From: Phoronis australis
Taxonomy: Eukaryota > Phoronida > Phoronidae
Reading direction: 5' to 3'
Length of the DNA: 64,000 nt
Assembly (NCBI GenBank): GCA_002633005.1
Contig: NMRA01000431.1
Location: 273,708-337,707, forward strand
Shown here: piece after piece, positions 59,561 to 64,000 of the stretch
How positions within the stretch are numbered: position 1 is the first letter of the stretch
Layout: each line of letters opens with the position of its first letter
The notes under the pieces: model-generated
What the model was told of the DNA's origin: nothing
The model's input: only the letters and a program-made list of their open reading frames with translations
Database searches by the model: none
Program-made: the position numbers and the translations under genes

Positions 59561-59784
59561 GAGAATCATACGTTAGTGAAGTGGAAATTTGTAAAGGCGA
59601 CGATAAAAATGTATTCGAGGAAAAGTATTTGGAGCCAGCGAAAATCCCTCTCGAAGAACCCCACACGGTTCACCTTCACCTGACCTATGACAAGGCCACT
59701 GATGCGATATGTTCATGTAAAGCTGGGCATGTACCTTTAATTCGTAATTATGTGTACGATGCAACAGAGTTCAGTATATTTTGA
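59561..59784 (+). pseudogene. SWIM zinc-finger exon fragment
   Basis: A polypyrimidine tract and acceptor (CCCTGTTTTTTTCAG or CAGCAG) precede a frame reading SRESYVSEVEICKGDD, PLEEPHTVHLHLTYDKATDA, ICSCKAG, then HVPLIRNYVYDATEFSIF and TGA. Beta-strand residues followed by C-S-C-K-A-G match the first half of SWIM (C-x-C-x(n)-C-x-H) zinc fingers, common in invertebrate transposon-related and YqaJ-type proteins. The second C-x-H is missing in this frame. Either the exon should end at an unrecognised donor near C-K-A-G with the rest elsewhere, or it is a broken relic. No partner exon seen. Confidence 0.4.
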
Positions 59785-60767
59785 ACAAAATCAGTGAAGA
59801 TTCACCGATATTTTTATTTTGCTGTCTGCTAAATTCCGCCAAATGAAAAGTAGGTCATAAGACGAGATTCTCCGAGTAACGTAGGTCGAGTCGATAGCAG
59901 TGTTTATGCTTTCCTAATCTTCGATCGAAATATTTTGATTAAAAAACTCAGGTACACACTCATCTTGTCCTAGGCAAGCAGGCAGCTGCGGTAGATCTGG
60001 GGCTGTAGCCAAATCAATTTAAAGCACGGAATTGGCCGTAATTGTATCATTAAGACGTTCAAGTCAGGCCTACCTTCTGATGAACTTCACAATATTTGTA
60101 TTTTCATTGCATAAAGTTAGCTTTCAGTTAATTTTTAACATAGCGTGATCACTTAGATGTGGTATGATTGCAAAAGATGACAAATCTTGTGTAAGTATAA
60201 AAATAACTCAAATTCTTGTTTAAAGCTTCATAAATCTAAGTATCATGTTAGAACAACCGAGCTCTCTCTAATTCTACAGGCGAAGTGTAAACTAGAGGTT
60301 CTCAGCAAAAAGTAACTTAACTGTTTATTTCTAGGTGACTATATTTCGAACAAGGCTTTAAGTTCAATAAGGCAGTACCCTTCCTGTGCCTACCGAATCT
60401 GTCAATTTTGGATAGAAGTTCAGTTGGACGCCAGATCACGGGTACATGAATAACAAAAAATGCACCTCACTTTTCCTACGAAACAAAACAATGTCCACTC
60501 GGACGAAATACGTGAAAATAATTAACATGTCCTTAAAAACAACAATTTTTCGTGAATGCCGCTAGGGCTTGTGCTGGGATTCAGCAGATGCCGAGACAAA
60601 GGCGGCCTAAGGACTGAAAATCAGATAGGCCTACACTATAGCCACCATACTGAAAAATACGTATCTTGAACAAAAATATTTGTGTTTGCCCTTTGAGTAA
60701 TATAGCAACATTGCCAAGTTCATCCGCTAGTGTGGCCGTCCACACAGTTTGATCAATGAGCTATAGC

Positions 60768-60799
60768 TCAAACCAATGAGCTATAGCTCATTGGTTTGA
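60768..60799. repeat. 32-bp perfect palindrome with paired CCAAT/ATTGG
   Basis: TCAAACCAATGAGCTA is followed directly by its reverse complement. The inner GAGCTATAGCTC also occurs once more just upstream (60758-60769), so the palindrome is built on a tandem 12-base palindrome. Confidence 0.95.
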
Positions 60800-60963
60800 T
60801 TCATCGTTTACACACGCACTTTTCGGATTAGGAAATGCCCGAAAAGTGACGGGATATTCTTCTCGATCCATCTGCATACTGACTGTCGGAATTACACACA
60901 CCATATCAACACCGTTTCACCATTCTTATCGCACAATTTCTTGAGCTATTGACTAAAATAAGC

Positions 60964-60995
60964 TTTACCCGACAACGTGTTGCTTGTCGGGTAAA
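60964..60995. repeat. 12-bp stem, 8-base loop hairpin
   Basis: TTTACCCGACAA, loop CGTGTTGC, TTGTCGGGTAAA. The stem is perfect. Confidence 0.95.
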
Positions 60996-61623
60996 ATGGT
61001 GGCTTGGAAATGCAGACGAAAGAGCGTCAAGAAAGCTGCATTTTGATTGGCCAGTGAAGCCGTCAGTCAAAATCTTGGCGACAGGTCAAGTACCAAATGC
61101 TCTCCAGCGTATTACGTTTGTTTAGTTTTTTGAAATTTATACTAAAAGTAAATTCATGTAATCTGTTCAGCTTAAAGGCCAAGTATGGTGCCAAAATGAC
61201 TATTTTTACATCTAAAATACATTTATTGATGAAAAACATCAAAATACTGTGTCAAAGCATACCCCAGTCGTTAATTTAGTAAGCCTTCGACAATACAGTA
61301 GCCCCATCACGAACCCCATTTAGCGCCAAAACAAATTTGAGACGGCGCTTGCACTAATCAAAGTCTATGACATCATCCTTACAACGAATTAAAATTTGGC
61401 TTTCACCGTGTCTCCAGAGTATTGGAATCAGAGCTGACTGGCCATTTAATTTAGTGCAAAATACGTGGAAAATCAAGGAAACACATTAATTTTTCATTTC
61501 ATGTCACTTAATATTAAAATTAATCAAAATCACTACCTTTAGAATTTTTATTCAATTATTTAGCACACATTTTAATACGGGCCCGTATGAGAATCCCGGG
61601 GGTGTGACTGGTGCCGTCGAAAT

Positions 61624-62581
61624 CAGTGGCGGATCTAGGATATCACAAGGGGGGCCAACATTTTGTCTGTAAACATTTGCGCAAAAGCACCGAATGGGGA
61701 GGTCGGGAGGGGGTTTGCCCCGCCAGGAATTTTTTCTGTTTTTTTCCTCTAAAAATCAAGCATTTTCCTTGATTTTTAAAGTATTATCCAAAAAAGGGCA
61801 AAGAAAAAAAACGGAGAACGTGTCAAACTTGAAAAACTACCACAAACTCGAACTCACGACCTGGTGATTACAGCGCACGTGCTTTACCACTGCACCAGCA
61901 CGATTTCGCTACTGGTCTGAGTCTAAGAGACCTACTTGTTTATGGTTCACAGCGTTTGCGCGCGAAACCTACTTCTTTTTGTAATGCTTATTACACTTTT
62001 TATATTCTGGGCAATCAGTTCGTAACAAATTTGTTGTATTTAAAATAGTCTTCAATTGCCCAAAAGACCAAATCCGTTTTTTGTGTTGGCATTAATGACG
62101 CGATTGCTTTGGAAATCGTCTTAAGTTAAGGTTTGACAAAGAGAGAATTATGAATTTCCGAGTGATTCACTCAGGCTTCAACTAAAATTCACATCTTACC
62201 AACAGCTTCTGTTTTTCATCGTCACTCAAATTTCATTTTCTTTAGAAAATGAAGTAAAATTTTCTTCATTTCACAGTGAAGCAGACGACGGAAACGGAGC
62301 CGTAGTGCGCAGTGCCACTGTGTGTCGTCTGGGATATCGCGGAAGAGCCTATACATGTACTTAGCCATAGTTCCGTTACGATTGCGCCGTGTTCTGAATT
62401 TGACATTTGAAATTGGATCTGAGTCCCCCCGCCCTAAAACTGCACACATTTAAATCTTGTTTCAGCCGTATAATGTTAATTAATAAACTCAACATTTCCC
62501 TACGCTCTTGCTGTTTTATTTTTTGCTGCAGCCAAGGGGAGGGGCTGGGCCCCCTGCCACCCCCCTAAATCCGCCTATGGA
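61624..62581. mobile_element. GGCGGATCT dispersed element, copy B
   Basis: Same start as copy A (CAGTGGCGGATCTAGGATAT). It runs on to a C-rich right end, CCCCCCTAAATCCGCCTATG, whose reverse complement (CATAGGCGGATTTAGG) mirrors the left end, giving short terminal inverted repeats. A tRNA-like segment lies at about 61840-61912 on the minus strand. This copy shows the full element length, about 958 bases. Confidence 0.8.
61840..61912 (-). repeat. tRNA-derived segment inside dispersed element, copy B
   Basis: The minus strand reads CGTGCTGGTGCAGTGGTAAA, then GCGCTGTAATCACCAG and GTCGTGAGTTCGAGTTTG. The A box (TGGTGCAGTGG) and B box (GAGTTCGAGT) are close to consensus, better kept than in copy A. 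The acceptor stem is absent, so not a functional tRNA. Confidence 0.6.
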
Positions 62582-63415
62582 AACAGCCGGAAAAACAAAA
62601 CACTTCGTCTGAATTGTTATCAGCAATTTCACAATGTTTATTATAAAGTGTAATTTGTTTGATACAAAAACTTTGATGTTAGTAACTTTCCATTCATGTC
62701 TTTTTGAAGCCGAAGGTGTGAACGCTGCGTAATTCCAATACGGACGGCTGTCGAGTGTGTCCTGTACGGGTATAGACGACAACAGGCCATTTAATTTGGT
62801 GCACAATACTTGGAAACGTTACAGCACATATCAGCATGATCTTTTCGTACAATGCAATTATATTCAAATTCATTGAAAGTTTTATATTAGAAACTCAATT
62901 TTCAAAATAAGTCGCCTTTAAATACTGCAACCCGGCCGTAATCGCAGCCATTTTGACTCTGAAAAGCTCAAAAAGAATGGAAAATTTAATAGCAACACAA
63001 CATTGTGCGTGTCTGTAATGAATTAAAACTACGAAATAAAGTCTTATTGCATGAAAACATACCCAATCATAAGAATTTGTAATCAATTGAACGTTTTAAA
63101 TTTAGTATCAGAATTCCGTTAAGCCTATGGGAACGACCCAAATCAGACAGAATATTCCGGATTTGGGCCGGATTCCCTATACTCTGGGCCGGAAACAGTG
63201 ACACGAAACGTCGGAATGCACACTGCAGATTTTTTGTAGCCAACCAGCTACCTGTTTGAGGACTATCGCCAAAGTACAGCTGGGTAACACTGTGACTTGA
63301 GCTCTGTTAAACCATAGACTATAGACTGTAGTCTATCACGAAATTTCATACTGACCCGTGACCGGGTATGAGTTGTGTTAGTCAACTCGATCGTCATGAA
63401 ACTTATAGTCCGGAT
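62582..63415. other. Geneless stretch
   Basis: Nothing recognised. Confidence 0.4.
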
Positions 63416-64000
63416 GCAGAATGGTGAATGTTGGCCAATTCCCCTTTTGTCCACTGACGTCACAAGCATACTGGCGCCCCCCAGTGGAGGCCCTGAGAAC
63501 TCGTAAACAAGCATGTTGGCGACTGTGGTTAAAGTATTTTTTATGATTTTTCCAGAGTCGCTATGTTTTAGTGTGTTTTTTAAATAATGTTGCATGTCAT
63601 ACTTCTCAGAAAATCAATATTGTTCCAATAAATTAAGAACATTGGGTGCAACACGATCCAACTGTTCTTCTGTGTTACACACGCCGGCAAAGCCAAAGTT
63701 TTATCCCCACGCGAAATAGCCTCGTTTACGCTCGACTAAAAAGGAATCTTTCAATCATAATTAATTGGTACTATACACCATTCATTATTATATACCATGC
63801 ATTATGTTTTTAGAAAAAAGCGATACTCAACGTCCCACAATAAATACAAGTCTGTTCGCCAGCTTGGCTCGGCTAGGCTGGATACTACCGGGTTCATGAA
63901 CTCGGTTTATTTACGAGTTCTCAGGGCCTCCACTGGGGGCGCCAGTATGCTTGTGACGTCAGTGGACAAAAGGGGAATTGGCCAACATTCACCATTCTGC
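63416..64000. mobile_element. Foldback element with about 90-bp inverted ends, cut by window edge
   Basis: 63416-63510 (GCAGAATGGTGAATGTTGGC ... GAGAACTCGTAAAC) is mirrored at about 63906-64000, with one C-run length difference and two changes at the inner edge. Both arms carry the CRE octamer TGACGTCA. The spacer of about 395 bases has no open frame of note. The right arm may continue past the window. Confidence 0.85.

Larger units (their letters stand above)
59785..61623. other. Geneless stretch with palindromes
   Basis: No gene supported. Two palindromes occur at 60768-60799 and 60964-60995. Confidence 0.4.

Noticed and set aside
54553-61912. Functional tRNA genes on the minus strand
   Set aside because: A- and B-box-like parts are present, but the acceptor stems do not pair and both copies sit at the same place in a dispersed element.

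Overview
This is eukaryotic, intron-rich, AT-rich genomic DNA from an animal. Genes have short exons, GT/AG introns, CCAAT-type and TATA-type signals and AATAAA sites. About a fifth of the window is recognisable transposons or satellites, and most of the rest is unassigned non-coding sequence. The cholinesterase, the THAP and P2X7-tail-like relics in transposons, and the recurrent TAGGCCTA-type motif fit a marine invertebrate. A hemichordate- or echinoderm-like deuterostome is my best guess, but this is inference. There are no bacterial operons, rRNAs or CRISPR arrays.

Three protein-coding loci can be supported. (1) Gene 1, minus strand, about 12.1 to 4.7 kb. (2) Gene 2, plus strand, about 12.5 to 20.5 kb. 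They start head to head, 374 bases apart, across a shared promoter that carries a 12-base inverted repeat (TTGATGTCACGG / CCGTGACATCAA). Their exons encode the same two all-helical modules, centred on a conserved W-D-[LM] or P-W-D-[LM] motif, so they are diverged paralogues of a family I do not recognise. This is the best candidate for something undescribed. (3) A secreted cholinesterase, minus strand, 26.46 to 24.47 kb, 570 residues in two coding exons. It has a complete Ser-Glu-His triad, the choline-binding Trp, a peripheral-site Trp and six paired cysteines. A possible SWIM zinc-finger exon fragment lies at 59.6 kb.

Layout: 0-1.4 kb degenerate repeat; 1.44-3.69 kb Kolobok-like transposon (TTAA target site, THAP relic) with a nested insertion, sitting in a CCAAT/ATTGG palindromic satellite (to 4.4 kb); 4.7-12.1 kb gene 1; 12.5-20.5 kb gene 2, whose 5-kb third intron holds a hAT-like element (8-base target duplication) containing a very long perfect palindrome and the 813-base assembly gap; 20.5-24.1 kb no recognised gene; 24.5-26.5 kb cholinesterase; 27.9-29.6 kb second Kolobok-like copy; 30-52 kb essentially geneless with several minisatellites; 52-56.5 kb three mobile elements (a foldback MITE, a GGCGGATCT repeat with a tRNA-like segment, a second complete hAT-like copy); 59.6 kb SWIM fragment; 60.8-61.0 kb palindromes; 61.6-62.6 kb second GGCGGATCT copy; 63.4 kb to the end, a foldback element cut by the window edge.

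The cholinesterase and gene 2 converge on the 20.5-24.1 kb gap. Exon models come from reading frames, splice-site consensus and phase agreement by eye. No transcript or database evidence was available.
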